DNA from: Candidatus Bathyarchaeota archaeon
Lineage (GTDB): Archaea; Thermoproteota; Bathyarchaeia; TCS64
Assembly: GCA_016783455.1 (NCBI GenBank)
Contig: JADHWN010000011.1
Coordinates: 1-64,000, forward strand
Length of the DNA: 64,000 nucleotides
Direction of reading: 5' to 3'
Shown here piece by piece: positions 52,253-61,019 of the stretch (its first letter is position 1; every line of letters starts with the position of its first letter). The notes below the pieces were generated by a model that saw only the letters and a list, made by a program, of their open reading frames with translations, searched no databases and was not told the origin of the DNA. The translations under genes and the position numbers were made by a program.

Positions 52253-52957
52253 ATGCTCCCTTTGGGTGACGAGAATCCAACTAGGCTGAGGCCGATAGTC
52301 ACGTGGGCTTTAATCGCCTCGTGCATCGCTGTCTTCCTCTGGCAGTCCTCGTCCGGGGCGTCTTTCTTCATTTACACTCTTCTCCAGTACGGCATCATAC
52401 CCGTGAGGGTCCTAGGGGGGAGGGGTCTCTACTCTTTCATCACCAACATATTCCTGCACGGTGGCTGGTCCCACCTACTTGGGAACATGCTCTTCCTCTG
52501 GATCTTCGGGGACAACATTGAGGACCACATCACGTGCCGGAGCAACTCCATGTTTCTGGGGCGCCTCTCGTACCTCGGGTTCTACATCGTCTGCGGGATC
52601 ACGGCCTCAGCTGTCTGGCTCCTCACCGCAACGGATTCCGCTCAACCCGCTGTGGGGGCCTCAGGCGCCATCGCGGGGGTCCTGGGCGCATATTTCGTCT
52701 TCTACCCCAAGCGTAGGATCAGGACCCTCGTCGGTCTGGGCTTCTTCGTGCGGGTCATCAAGGTCCGGGCGTACACGATGATCGGCGTCTGGTTCATCTA
52801 CCAGTTCATGATGGCCCTCTCACCTTGGGACACCGGGGTCGCATTCTGGGCCCACGTCGGGGGGTTCGTCATGGGGGTGCTGATGGCCACGCTCATTCGG
52901 CCTCGTCCTCGGGTGGTTCAGACCTATTACGCCCAAGACCTGGATGAATGGAAATGA
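52253..52957 (+). CDS. Rhomboid family intramembrane serine protease
   Basis: 234 aa from the ATG at 52253, which lies where a TATA-like AAGCTTAATC predicts a leaderless start; TTG 52235 is less likely. Six membrane spans. The catalytic serine is in AVGASGAIAG, the catalytic histidine in WAHVGGFVMG; HGGWSHLLGNMLFLWIFG carries the conserved oxyanion His/Asn region. It cleaves membrane proteins within the bilayer. Substrate unknown. Confidence 0.92.
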   Translation: MLPLGDENPTRLRPIVTWALIASCIAVFLWQSSSGASFFIYTLLQYGIIPVRVLGGRGLYSFITNIFLHGGWSHLLGNMLFLWIFGDNIEDHITCRSNSMFLGRLSYLGFYIVCGITASAVWLLTATDSAQPAVGASGAIAGVLGAYFVFYPKRRIRTLVGLGFFVRVIKVRAYTMIGVWFIYQFMMALSPWDTGVAFWAHVGGFVMGVLMATLIRPRPRVVQTYYAQDLDEWK

Positions 52958-53088
52958 CGATCTTCATCAGGGTATGTGTCTAGATCCACCTGTCACTGAA
53001 AAAGGAGAGTAAATACGATTCCTAGAAATGTGGGGGAAGCGCTGCTACTTCTTTTATCATGACATCGCGCGCGTACAACGTTAAGGAT

Positions 53089-53403
53089 TCACCCAGGGCG
53101 TTGTACGCCTCTTCGAATCCTGGCCTTACCGTCTCCTACCCGGGAGACGAACAACCAGCCCTCCTCGAAGTGCCTCTCCAGCTCCCCTATGTCAATCAGC
53201 TTGTCACGCCCCTTACCCGAGACGCCGCCGGTGGAAAAGTCGAGCTTCGAGTACTCGTTCCTGTGGAAGCCTGCCTTCGTCCGATCATAGTTGGTATCTT
53301 GGGAACAGGGGAGAATGTGGCTGAAGAGGAACTCCGGGGCCCCCTTATCAAGCCGGGAGCTGTCGGCGCAGGGGCTTCTCACCTTCAACCTCAGGCCCAC
53401 CAT
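53089..53403 (-). pseudogene. Possible remnant of an unidentified gene
   Basis: The frame holds a protein-like stretch (FHRNEYSKLDFSTGG, then RHFEEGWLFVSRVGDGKA) with no plausible full-length gene around it. Its upstream part overlaps the opposing open frame at 53291-53689. Function unknown; I cannot name a family. The 52958-53088 and 53690-53851 flanks hold nothing recognisable. Confidence 0.3.
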
Positions 53404-53689
53404 CGACGCTCTGGAGGCGAACTACGACAGGATCGTCGGAGACCTGCGGTCGGACTCGATGCCGTTTGTCGACGTGAAGGTCTGGGCCTCCGAGGCAACC
53501 TTCTATAGGGAGATGATGGAGCTCCTGAGGGTGGTCTACTCTGGGATGGACGGCTACGTCAACGGCGGCGGGGAGCTCCACGTGAGGCTTCTGAAGGACG
53601 TCGAGGTCTACGCCGTCCACGAGTTCGCCTACGTCGCAGCGGTCTCCTTGTCGATGTACAGGGTCTTTTACTTCACATCTCTGAGGTAG
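53291..53689 (+). pseudogene. Possible C-terminal gene fragment
   Basis: From about 53369 the frame looks coding (RPTIDALEANYDRIVGDL; REMMELLRVVYSGMDGY; ending FYFTSLR), but the N-terminal part is weak and overlaps a minus-strand remnant. It may be the surviving end of a decayed gene, or a small gene with a late start. No family recognised. Confidence 0.3.
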
Positions 53690-53851
53690 TATCCCCTCGG
53701 GGCGTAATCTCACTCCATGTCGTCGAAGAAGTGAAGGATCAGCGTATTTCACCGCGACGTATTGTGGTGAAGTTTAGATAAAATTATGGATTTATGGGTA
53801 ACATGTTTCTCCCGCAGGGTTTTTAATAATGTTCAGCCGATTCTCGAGAGA

Positions 53852-55282
53852 TCATTTTTGATTTCCATCGAGTTTCATGAGATCTAACATTCTTAGAACT
53901 GAGTACGCGGACCTAGTCAACCCCATGCTTCGTTTAATCGTACTGCTCCCTACGCAGTACAGGTTGTCTACAGGCGTCTCCACGTCCCCGAATCCGGAGT
54001 TTATGCTCCAGCAGGCCTTCTCGGGCACAAGCTCCTGGTAGTGCACCATTTCAACCCTCCCCTCCAGCTCGGGCATCGTCGTGAAGATGGTGTTCATAGC
54101 TCTCCTCCTCATCTCCTCAGGATCAACGTCCTTGGGGACTATGAAGGCGAAGCCCACGAGCTGCTTGCCCTTCGGGGCTAGATGGGGGTCGTAGTTCGAG
54201 GTCGGGATCAGCCATGTGTGATGGTATGAAGGATCCGTCGAGACCCACATCTCCGATCCTGGTTGGGTGAAGGTCTCGCCATCGAGACCAAGCCACACCG
54301 TCAGCGAATCTACCTGTTCGACGTTCCTCAGGTTCTCAACGTAGTCGACGGGCAAGTTGCCCCCCGTTAACCCGGGCAGGTCATGCGGGGAACCAGAGTA
54401 GATCAAGGTGCTGCATTCGTACTCGTCCCTGTCCGTCGTCACCCTCTCTACCTCCTGGGCTTTTTGCCCCCCATCCCGCACGCCCTCAACGTCGATGGAC
54501 ACCACCTCTTCGCTCAACTTGACCTCCACGTTTTTAGGGAGTGAGACGATGATGGAATCGACTATCCTCTGGATCCCGCCTCGGGGATACATCTGATCGT
54601 TGGGCCTGCCCCCTATCAGCAGGTTGTACAGTCTACCGACGTACGGTATCGAGATCGAGCTCTTCTCGTTGGCCCTGTCCAGTTTGTACTCCTTTCGGTC
54701 GAGGAACCTCGCCACGGGAGCATTCGCTGTAGATGTCCCTAGCATGAAGTAGGACAGGTAGTCTAGGAAGGCGATGGTCGTCTTCGAGAGGTTGCTGGGA
54801 ACGACCTCGTCAATCGTCACCTCTGACAGGTCCCTCCCCGCGCTGACCATGTACATGAGGTCAAAGGCCGTCTTCATCATGAGCGATCTGTCCTCGATGG
54901 GAAGGAGATCGAACGTCATCCATTCCCTGATGCTCCAGGGAAACGGCTTGCCCCCCCCATTCATCCGCACGTAGTACTTGCCGATCGGCACAAACTTCGG
55001 TACAACGTCGAAATATCTGTCCATGAGAATCTTCAGGGGCCCCGAGTCCAGGCGAGTGATGATATGGGGCCCCGTATCAACTCTGTAGCCATCAACGTCA
55101 TAAGTTCTGCAGACGCCTCCAACGTAGTTGTCTTTCTCAATTAACACAACGTTTTTCCCTTCTTTCGATAGAGCCAGCGCCGACAATAGACCGCTTATTC
55201 CGGCTCCCACTATCACGACATCGAAGTTCTTGCTCAACTGGGGTCCCTTAATCTGATTCGATATACCATAAAAAAGATCCAT
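53852..55282 (-). CDS. FAD-dependent oxidoreductase, phytoene desaturase/protoporphyrinogen oxidase type
   Basis: 476 aa from the ATG at 55282 (GAGG site); a TTG at 55312 would add ten residues. VVIVGAGISGLLSALALS (FAD), EKDNYVGGVCRT, YRVDTGPHII near the N-terminus and the C-terminal NLYCVGSSTIKRSMGL region fit the amine-oxidase/phytoene-desaturase superfamily. It probably oxidises or isomerises a hydrophobic substrate such as an isoprenoid. No carotenoid or haem genes are adjacent. The flanks are gene remnants. Confidence 0.85.
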   Translation of the reverse strand: MDLFYGISNQIKGPQLSKNFDVVIVGAGISGLLSALALSKEGKNVVLIEKDNYVGGVCRTYDVDGYRVDTGPHIITRLDSGPLKILMDRYFDVVPKFVPIGKYYVRMNGGGKPFPWSIREWMTFDLLPIEDRSLMMKTAFDLMYMVSAGRDLSEVTIDEVVPSNLSKTTIAFLDYLSYFMLGTSTANAPVARFLDRKEYKLDRANEKSSISIPYVGRLYNLLIGGRPNDQMYPRGGIQRIVDSIIVSLPKNVEVKLSEEVVSIDVEGVRDGGQKAQEVERVTTDRDEYECSTLIYSGSPHDLPGLTGGNLPVDYVENLRNVEQVDSLTVWLGLDGETFTQPGSEMWVSTDPSYHHTWLIPTSNYDPHLAPKGKQLVGFAFIVPKDVDPEEMRRRAMNTIFTTMPELEGRVEMVHYQELVPEKACWSINSGFGDVETPVDNLYCVGSSTIKRSMGLTRSAYSVLRMLDLMKLDGNQK

Positions 55283-55334
55283 TGGTAGCCTCGCAGGCGC
55301 AGTGTTTTTCAATGTATACGCGTGTTAAAGCGGG

Positions 55335-55799
55335 ATAACCTTCGCGGCTTACTACGAGGCCAACAAGGCACGATGGAACGAGCTTGTGGAGATCCACGCG
55401 AAGTCTGAGGAGTACGACCTCGAGGGCTTCATGGTGGGCATGAACAGCCTGCACCAGGCGGAGCTGGAGATTCCTCGGCGACGTCGCGGGGAAGAGCCTC
55501 CTCCACCTCCAGTGCCACTTCGGGCTGGACACCATCGGCTGGGCCCGCCTCGGGGCGAGGGCGACGGAGGTGGACTTCAGCGAGACCGCCATCGAGCTCG
55601 CCACTGAGATAGCAAAGAAGGTCGGGGCGGACGCCGAGTTCGTCTGCAGCAACGTCTACGACCTCCCCCAGGTCCACGAGGGGCGTTACGACATCGTCTT
55701 CACCAGCATCGGCGTCCTCTGCTGGCTCCAAGACATCGACGGGTGGGGAGCATCACCGCGCAATACCTGAAGCCCGGGGGGATCCTTCCTGCTCGTTAA
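55335..55799 (+). pseudogene. Decayed SAM-dependent methyltransferase
   Basis: The class I methyltransferase signature is spread over shifted frames: an N-terminal ANKARWNELVEIHAKSEEY; then, shifted, KSLLHLQCHFGLDTIGWARLG (motif I, in blocks LLHLQCHFG and IGWARLGA), FVCSNVYDLPQ and YDIVFTSIGVLCWL; then, shifted back, ITAQYLKPGG. At least two frameshifts, no start codon and a truncated C-terminus. Clearly non-functional unless several sequencing errors coincide. Confidence 0.8.
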
Positions 55800-55846
55800 G
55801 TCCCACCGCGCGCCCGATGGAGAAGTGTAAGATGAGAGATAAGGAC

Positions 55847-56194
55847 TTATTTTAGGATCTTTATCTTCGAGGGCTCGACCTGCTCCTCAAGTAGGCCGGT
55901 CAGCGAGACAGCGCGTCCCTCGATCTGGGTTATCTTCTTCCTGGCGCCGTCTGAGAAGGAGTGTGCGGCGACGGTGACGGGGTGGTCGAGTGCGCCCGAT
56001 GCGAGGACCTTCCCCGGGACGGCGACGATGTCCCCTAGCTGGGTGTGCCTGTTGATCCTGCTTAGGTTCACGGATGCCCTTCTCCTCTTGGGCTTGTCCA
56101 GCCCCTCCGCCAGGGCGGCCCAGATGTTCTGACCGCTCTTCCTCGATGCGGCCTTGAGTGCCTTTATCGTCTCCTTGAGCTGTGGATTCATCAT
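55847..56194 (-). CDS. rpl18e: 50S ribosomal protein L18e
   Basis: 115 aa. RRRASVNLSRINRHTQLGDIVAVPGKVL (blocks VNLSRINRHT and GDIVAVPGKVL) and HPVTVAAHSFSDGARKKI are diagnostic for L18e/L15-type proteins. The start overlaps the rpoD stop by ATGA. It is the last gene of the S13-S4-S11-RpoD-L18e operon; the L13 and S9 genes that usually follow in archaea are absent here. Confidence 0.95.
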   Translation of the reverse strand: MMNPQLKETIKALKAASRKSGQNIWAALAEGLDKPKRRRASVNLSRINRHTQLGDIVAVPGKVLASGALDHPVTVAAHSFSDGARKKITQIEGRAVSLTGLLEEQVEPSKIKILK

Positions 56195-57114
56195 TCCTCT
56201 GGTTCCTCCTCTTCCTCATCGGGATCCGCTGAGCCTACGCTGTAGAGCCCTCGCGCCTTCTGCATCCCCATGTCCATCTCGACTATTTCCTCGGAGGTCT
56301 CGCCCCTCTCGATCTTCCCCGCCAGCTCGGTGAGCTTCTCGGTGAGGATCCTCCCGGCCTCGATGACTATCCTCTCGGGGGGCAGGCCTCCCGTCGACTC
56401 CACGGTGAACAGGAACGTCTTGTCCTTCATTCCCTGGGTCAGGGCGGCGGGGTCCACCGGGCAAGCATTGACGCAGTCCCCGCAGAGGATGCACGCGTTT
56501 ATGTCTGCCACGCGCAGCTTCCCTCCCTCGATCTCGAGGACTTTCGTCGGGCAGGCCTCCACGCATTTCGCGCAGGCCGTGCATGTCTTCCCGTCGATCT
56601 CTATGTCGCCTATGTGCTGGTATATGGCTTCTGAGACAGGCTGCCATTTCGCGTGGGTCTTGCCTGTTCCCAGGCGGGCGTAGGCCTCGAGCCTGACGGC
56701 TTGTCCTGGGGCCAGCTTTGTTATCGGGATATCGGGGCTCACGGGGATGACCTTCGGGTCCTCGGATACGAGATCCCCTGAGGTGACCGTCCTGATCTCG
56801 TCTTCAGTCTCTACGTCCAATGTCAGTACGACTCTGCAGAGGCCGCAGCCGAGTTCGCTTTCGCACTCGCAGTTCTTGGGGAGGACGTAGCTGTCTAGGT
56901 CTGTCTTGAGGGGGATGAGCCCTATCCTGTGGGCCATGAACTCATCAGCGACCACAGACGAGTTGTCGAAGACGAAGAGGTCGTCTATTGTGAAGCACGG
57001 GACGTCGGCGATCATCGTGCGCCTGAAGGCGTTCGCGAAGGCGACGTCGACGTCCTCAAGGATGAATCTGACTGTGTCTTCCGTGAGGCTGAGAATCTCT
57101 ATCTTCAATGTCAT
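56191..57114 (-). CDS. rpoD: DNA-directed RNA polymerase subunit D with two 4Fe-4S motifs
   Basis: 307 aa. The alpha-like N-terminus (FANAFRRTMIADVPCFTIDD; FMAHRIGLIPLKTD) is split by an inserted domain with two full ferredoxin motifs: CTACAKCVEACP and CILCGDCVNACPVDP. The dimerisation part then resumes, with an acidic tail. Subunit D pairs with L to seed polymerase assembly. In other archaea the cluster domain stabilises D; here both motifs keep all ligands. Confidence 0.96.
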   Translation of the reverse strand: MTLKIEILSLTEDTVRFILEDVDVAFANAFRRTMIADVPCFTIDDLFVFDNSSVVADEFMAHRIGLIPLKTDLDSYVLPKNCECESELGCGLCRVVLTLDVETEDEIRTVTSGDLVSEDPKVIPVSPDIPITKLAPGQAVRLEAYARLGTGKTHAKWQPVSEAIYQHIGDIEIDGKTCTACAKCVEACPTKVLEIEGGKLRVADINACILCGDCVNACPVDPAALTQGMKDKTFLFTVESTGGLPPERIVIEAGRILTEKLTELAGKIERGETSEEIVEMDMGMQKARGLYSVGSADPDEEEEEPEE

Positions 57115-57126
57115 CCCTACAAGGTT

Positions 57127-57528
57127 CTAAGGTCTGCGGCCCCTTCTCCCTCCGGGCTTCCGTGTCCCGTCGTGGGGGACCGGCGTGGTCTCCTCGATCC
57201 TGCCGATCCTGAAGTTGCTCCTTGCGAGGGCCCTGATGGCTGCCTGTGCCCCGGGCCCCGGTGTCTTGGAGCCTGAGCCTCCAGGAGCTCGCACCTTGAT
57301 GTGGATGGCGTTGATGCCCCTATCCCTCGCCACGTCGGCGACGTGTTGGGCCGCCTTCATCGCTGCGTAGGGGGAGGGCTTGAGCCTGTCGGCCTTGACG
57401 AATCCTCCTCCGGATGCGAAGGCGATGGTCTCGGCTCCCGTGAGGTCGGTCATGTGGATGATCGTGTTGTTGAAGCTGCTGTAGATGTGGATGACCGCCC
57501 AACGCTCACTTTCACTCAAATTACTCAT
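57127..57528 (-). CDS. rps11: 30S ribosomal protein S11
   Basis: 133 aa. [22 protein letters not shown] (blocks [13 protein letters not shown] and TDLTGAET), [22 protein letters not shown] and the basic GRRGRRP tail are typical. Overlaps rps4 by 8 bp. Part of the small-subunit platform. Confidence 0.97.
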   Translation of the reverse strand: MSNLSESERWAVIHIYSSFNNTIIHMTDLTGAETIAFASGGGFVKADRLKPSPYAAMKAAQHVADVARDRGINAIHIKVRAPGGSGSKTPGPGAQAAIRALARSNFRIGRIEETTPVPHDGTRKPGGRRGRRP

Positions 57529-58063
57529 CTCCCGTTGCGCCCGCGATGGCCAGCTCCTGCCTCAGCGGGTGCTCCTTCGCGTGGTATGGGCTGGACTCGG
57601 CGTAGTCCAGCTTCTCCTCTTCGTGGATAGTTAACGTGTGTCCTGGGGCCTTCATCTTCCTGCCATCGACGGCGACGTGGCCGTGGACGATGAGCTGCCT
57701 GGACTGGAAGAGGGAACTGGCCAATCCTCGGCGGAAGATGACTGTCTGGAGCCGTCTCTCCATGAGGTCCTGGACCGCAAGCTCCAAGATGTCTTCCAGG
57801 GTACCCCTCTCGGGTACAAGGCCCTGGCTATGGAGCTTGCTTATCATCGCGCTCTCCGCGTCGGCCCTCTCAACGGGGTCCTTGGAGAGCATCTCCCTCG
57901 CCCTGCGCCTCAGGGTGCTGAGCTTGGTGCGGCTGCGCCACAGCTCCCGCTTGTTGCGGAGCCCGTAGGCGCCAATTAGCTTGAGCTCCTCCTCGAGCCT
58001 AGTTATGTCGTAGGGGCGCTTAGGAGTGTTGTAGAGCTTATGTTTCTTCTTCGGGTCTCCCAT
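57521..58063 (-). CDS. rps4: 30S ribosomal protein S4
   Basis: 180 aa. N-terminal [20 protein letters not shown] and the S4 RNA-binding fold ([17 protein letters not shown]). A primary 16S rRNA binder. Located 10 bp downstream of rps13 and overlapping rps11. Confidence 0.97.
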   Translation of the reverse strand: MGDPKKKHKLYNTPKRPYDITRLEEELKLIGAYGLRNKRELWRSRTKLSTLRRRAREMLSKDPVERADAESAMISKLHSQGLVPERGTLEDILELAVQDLMERRLQTVIFRRGLASSLFQSRQLIVHGHVAVDGRKMKAPGHTLTIHEEEKLDYAESSPYHAKEHPLRQELAIAGATGDE

Positions 58064-58073
58064 CTCATATCAC

Positions 58074-58541
58074 CTACTGCTGCCGCTGCTGCTGTACCCT
58101 GCTCCTGCTCACGCCGACGCTTCGTCCCTTGCGGGCCGTGGTCTTGGTCCTCTGTCCCCTGACCTTGAGCCCACGTGCGTGACGGTTTCCCTTCCAGCTC
58201 CTCGTCTCCTTCATGAGGTCGATGTCATCCCTGACCCTGAGGGTTAGGTCCGAGCCCAGGAGGTGGACGTCCTTCCCTGTGTCGAGGTCCTTCCTCCTGT
58301 TGAGCATCCAGTTGGGTATCCCCCCCGAGGCTGGATTGTCGAGTATCTGCTCGAGTCGCCTCACGTCGGTCTCGGATAGAGTTCCAAGTCTGAGGCTGGG
58401 GTCGAGGCCTAGCTTCTTGATCATGGTCCTGGATACCCTGATCCCTACTCCTTTGAGGTCGCATAGGGCATAGGGGAGGAGCTTGGTTCCATCTAGGTTT
58501 GACCCGTGGAGCCTGACTATATAGTTGAATTCCCTGGACAC
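58074..58541 (-). CDS. rps13: 30S ribosomal protein S13
   Basis: 155 aa. Archaeal S13 with LCDLKGVGIRVSRTM, NRRKDLDTGKDVHLLG and the RGLKVRGQRTKTTARKG basic block; it ends in an unusual Gln-rich tail (VQQQRQQ). First gene of the operon; a TATA element 35-45 bases upstream gives a short leader. Confidence 0.97.
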   Translation of the reverse strand: MSREFNYIVRLHGSNLDGTKLLPYALCDLKGVGIRVSRTMIKKLGLDPSLRLGTLSETDVRRLEQILDNPASGGIPNWMLNRRKDLDTGKDVHLLGSDLTLRVRDDIDLMKETRSWKGNRHARGLKVRGQRTKTTARKGRSVGVSRSRVQQQRQQ

Positions 58542-58575
58542 GCGGAAATCTCCCGACTCTGTAGGTCAATGTAAA

Positions 58576-58586
58576 GCATAAAAACC
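58576..58586 (-). promoter_or_regulatory. TATA box of the rps13-rps4-rps11-rpoD-rpl18e operon
   Basis: Minus-strand GGTTTTTATGC; start site expected near 58555, about 14 bases before the rps13 ATG. Confidence 0.5.
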
Positions 58587-58690
58587 TTATTAAAACATAT
58601 CGTATTCGGATGCTTCCCTTCTAGCTCCAATATGATAGATCTCTTAAGACCGATACTACCCTTGTACCCTGTGTCAAGGAGGAATGTGGT

Positions 58691-59803
58691 GTGAGCGTGA
58701 AACGGGCTGCTGTGCTAGGCTGCGGGTCTGGGGGGATGACCATGGCCGTGGACCTGGGCCTCAAGGGGTTCAAGGTGAACCTGTTCGACTTCCCGGAGTA
58801 CGATCGGAACCTGAGGGCGGTGGAGGAGCGGGGGAGCGTCGAGGCGACAGGGTATCTTGAGGGTCGCGTCGAGCCTGATGTGATCACGACTGACATGGCC
58901 GAGGCGGTGGACGGGGCTGACGCTGTGTTCACCACAATCAGGGCGTATGGCGCTGAGAGGTTCATAGGAGAGGCTGCGAGACACCTGGAGCCCGGTCAGG
59001 TGCTGCTCAACTGGTCTTCCTACCTCTCCGCGCTGAGGACCTACGAGGCGTTCAAGGATACGGCCCCCTCGGGGACCATCCTGGGGGAGGGAGCGATCCT
59101 CCCCTACTTCGTGAAGCCCGTCGAGCCGGGCGTCATGCACGTCTTCGGAGTCAAGGCCCACCTCTGGGCAGCGGCGATGCCGAGCACTGATACCTCCGCG
59201 ATGATGAAGGTCGTCAAGGAGTTCTTCCCCAACTGCGAGGCGGCGAGGAACGTCCTGGACACGAGCCTCACGAACCCGAACCTGCAGGTCCACGTCCCGC
59301 CGGCCCTCCTGAACACGGGGCTCTGGGAGACGACAGGCGGGGACCTGGAGTTCTACGGGACGCTGATGACCCCCAAGGTGGCAGCCGTCATGGACGCCGT
59401 CGACAAGGAGAGGATGGCCGTGGGGAAGGCCCTGGGCCTCGAACTCCTCCCCAAGCCCGAGGTCCTGAAGATGGAGTACGGACAGTACGGCGTCGAGGGC
59501 GAGACGATGTACGAGGTCTACAGCACCTTTGCCTCCCACAGGTCGTGGAGGCCGGGGCTGAGCCTAGACGACTTCGCCGCCAGGACGGCCTTCGGCGAGG
59601 ACCTCATGTACGGGTTCGTCTTCATCTCCACCATGGGGGACCAGCTGGGGGTCCCCACGCCAGCCATTGACACAATGGTGTGCCTGGCTCAGCTTGTGAT
59701 AGGGACGGACTACTGGGGGGAGGGCGCCACGGCTGAGACGCTTGGACTTGGGGATATGTCTGCTGCCCAGATAATCGAATATGTGACAACGGGAGAAAAA
59801 TGA
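58691..59803 (+). CDS. NAD/NADP octopine/nopaline dehydrogenase family protein
   Basis: 370 aa, GTG start about 8 bases after GGAGG. Rossmann motif VLGCGSGGMTMAVDLGLKG (split as VLGCGSGGMTMA and VDLGLKG), then a helical C-terminal opine-dehydrogenase domain with PNLQVHVPPALLN (likely catalytic His) and a YGVEGETMYEVY block. Members reduce an imine between an amino acid and a keto acid, or act on ketopantoate-like compounds. Substrate unknown; no opine operon nearby. Confidence 0.85.
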   Translation: MSVKRAAVLGCGSGGMTMAVDLGLKGFKVNLFDFPEYDRNLRAVEERGSVEATGYLEGRVEPDVITTDMAEAVDGADAVFTTIRAYGAERFIGEAARHLEPGQVLLNWSSYLSALRTYEAFKDTAPSGTILGEGAILPYFVKPVEPGVMHVFGVKAHLWAAAMPSTDTSAMMKVVKEFFPNCEAARNVLDTSLTNPNLQVHVPPALLNTGLWETTGGDLEFYGTLMTPKVAAVMDAVDKERMAVGKALGLELLPKPEVLKMEYGQYGVEGETMYEVYSTFASHRSWRPGLSLDDFAARTAFGEDLMYGFVFISTMGDQLGVPTPAIDTMVCLAQLVIGTDYWGEGATAETLGLGDMSAAQIIEYVTTGEK

Positions 59804-59817
59804 GGTATAAAGTTCAG

Positions 59818-60069
59818 CTAGCTTGAGCCCTCATCCGTACTTTCATCTAGGTCCGAGGCCGCCGGTTCAATCTCTGGTGGAGGTCTATTCATAATCAGGA
59901 GGATCTCGTGGACGACGATTGCGGCCACGAACCCAACGACCGAAGCTGGAACACCCCCCATCGTGGTATAGGCTCCCAGGAGCGTTGAAACTCCGAAGTA
60001 GATCACAAACGAGATCACGTTGATAATGATGACCTTAAGGCCGTGCTTCACGGGGAATGATGCATTCAT
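59818..60069 (-). CDS. Small two-span membrane protein
   Basis: 83 aa. Two hydrophobic segments (IIINVISFVIYFGVSTLLG; SVVGFVAAIVVHEILLI) and an acidic cytoplasmic-type tail. No family recognised. A TATA-like TTATATAATAG lies only about 5 bases before the ATG, too close to drive this start, so the promoter is unclear. It converges on the opine-dehydrogenase-family gene. Confidence 0.55.
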   Translation of the reverse strand: MNASFPVKHGLKVIIINVISFVIYFGVSTLLGAYTTMGGVPASVVGFVAAIVVHEILLIMNRPPPEIEPAASDLDESTDEGSS

Positions 60070-60203
60070 CTATTATATAATACATGAGCGGAAGGAGGGA
60101 GTACACCCTCAAAGCGTGAACCCCTCCAGATCTGAGATAGCACACAACCGTTCTCCTAATGCTACAAAACTGCAGTCCTAGGTAAGCCATGCAAGATGTA
60201 CGA

Positions 60204-60977
60204 TTACTCGTGGGGGAAGACCAGCCCAAGGGAGTAGATCAACGCCATCCCCAGGATGAACACCACGAACTGGATCAGCGACCTCCTGAAATCCCTCTCA
60301 TGCTGAAGCTCGGGCACGAGTTCGGACGCGGCAAGATACAGGAATGCACCGGCAGAGAATGCGATCAACAGGCCGCTCAACGTTTCCACGGTATCAAGGA
60401 AGAAGGTGGCGAAGACCCCACCCCCAACCACAGAGAGAGCGATCACGAAGTTTAGCGTGAGGGCCCTGACCCTGTCGAAACCAGCGTACATCAGGATCCC
60501 GTAGTCCCCCATCTCCTGGGGGAGCTCATGGAAGATCACCGCGATGGTGGCCACCAACCCAACCTGGAAGCTCACGGTGTAACTCGCCGCGATGACCATT
60601 CCGTCGATGAAATTATGGATGCCATCACCCAGCAAGTTCAGGTACGCGAAGCCCCTCGTCTCCTCCGCCTCGAACTCCTCCATATCCTCATGATGCCCGT
60701 GACCGTGATACCAGTAGATGAACCTCTCAAGGAAGTAGAACGCCAGATACCCGAACGTGATGTAGAGGTACACCACGCGCCCCTCCACCAGCTCCACCGC
60801 CTCAGGGAGGAGGTCGAACACGGCAGCACCGAAGATGGAGCCCGCTGAGAACGCAAGCAGGAAGAACAGTATGGAGTGGAGGCGCTCCTCATTAAGCGAC
60901 AGCGCGAAGATACCGCTCAGCGAGAACAGGCTCACGACGAAAGTAGCTATAATAATCGTGAAAGTCTCAGGAATCAT
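60204..60977 (-). CDS. ZIP family metal transporter
   Basis: 257 aa, eight predicted spans. The metal path residues are in HNFIDGMVIAAS (span 4) and FHELPQEMGDYGIL (span 5), the ZIP signature. A cytoplasmic loop is His-rich (YHGHGHHEDMEEFE). ZIP proteins move zinc, iron or other divalent metal into the cytoplasm. It has its own promoter and lies downstream of a P1B-2 ATPase, which exports such metals, so together they balance metal levels. Confidence 0.92.
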   Translation of the reverse strand: MIPETFTIIIATFVVSLFSLSGIFALSLNEERLHSILFFLLAFSAGSIFGAAVFDLLPEAVELVEGRVVYLYITFGYLAFYFLERFIYWYHGHGHHEDMEEFEAEETRGFAYLNLLGDGIHNFIDGMVIAASYTVSFQVGLVATIAVIFHELPQEMGDYGILMYAGFDRVRALTLNFVIALSVVGGGVFATFFLDTVETLSGLLIAFSAGAFLYLAASELVPELQHERDFRRSLIQFVVFILGMALIYSLGLVFPHE

Positions 60978-60998
60978 GGATAAAATGTGGACACCGGG

Positions 60999-61010
60999 CT
61001 ATATAATATT
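60999..61010 (-). promoter_or_regulatory. TATA box of the ZIP gene
   Basis: Minus-strand AATATTATATAGC ends about 22 bases before the ATG at 60977; transcription would begin at the start codon (leaderless). Confidence 0.5.
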
Positions 61011-61019
61011 AAACCTAAA

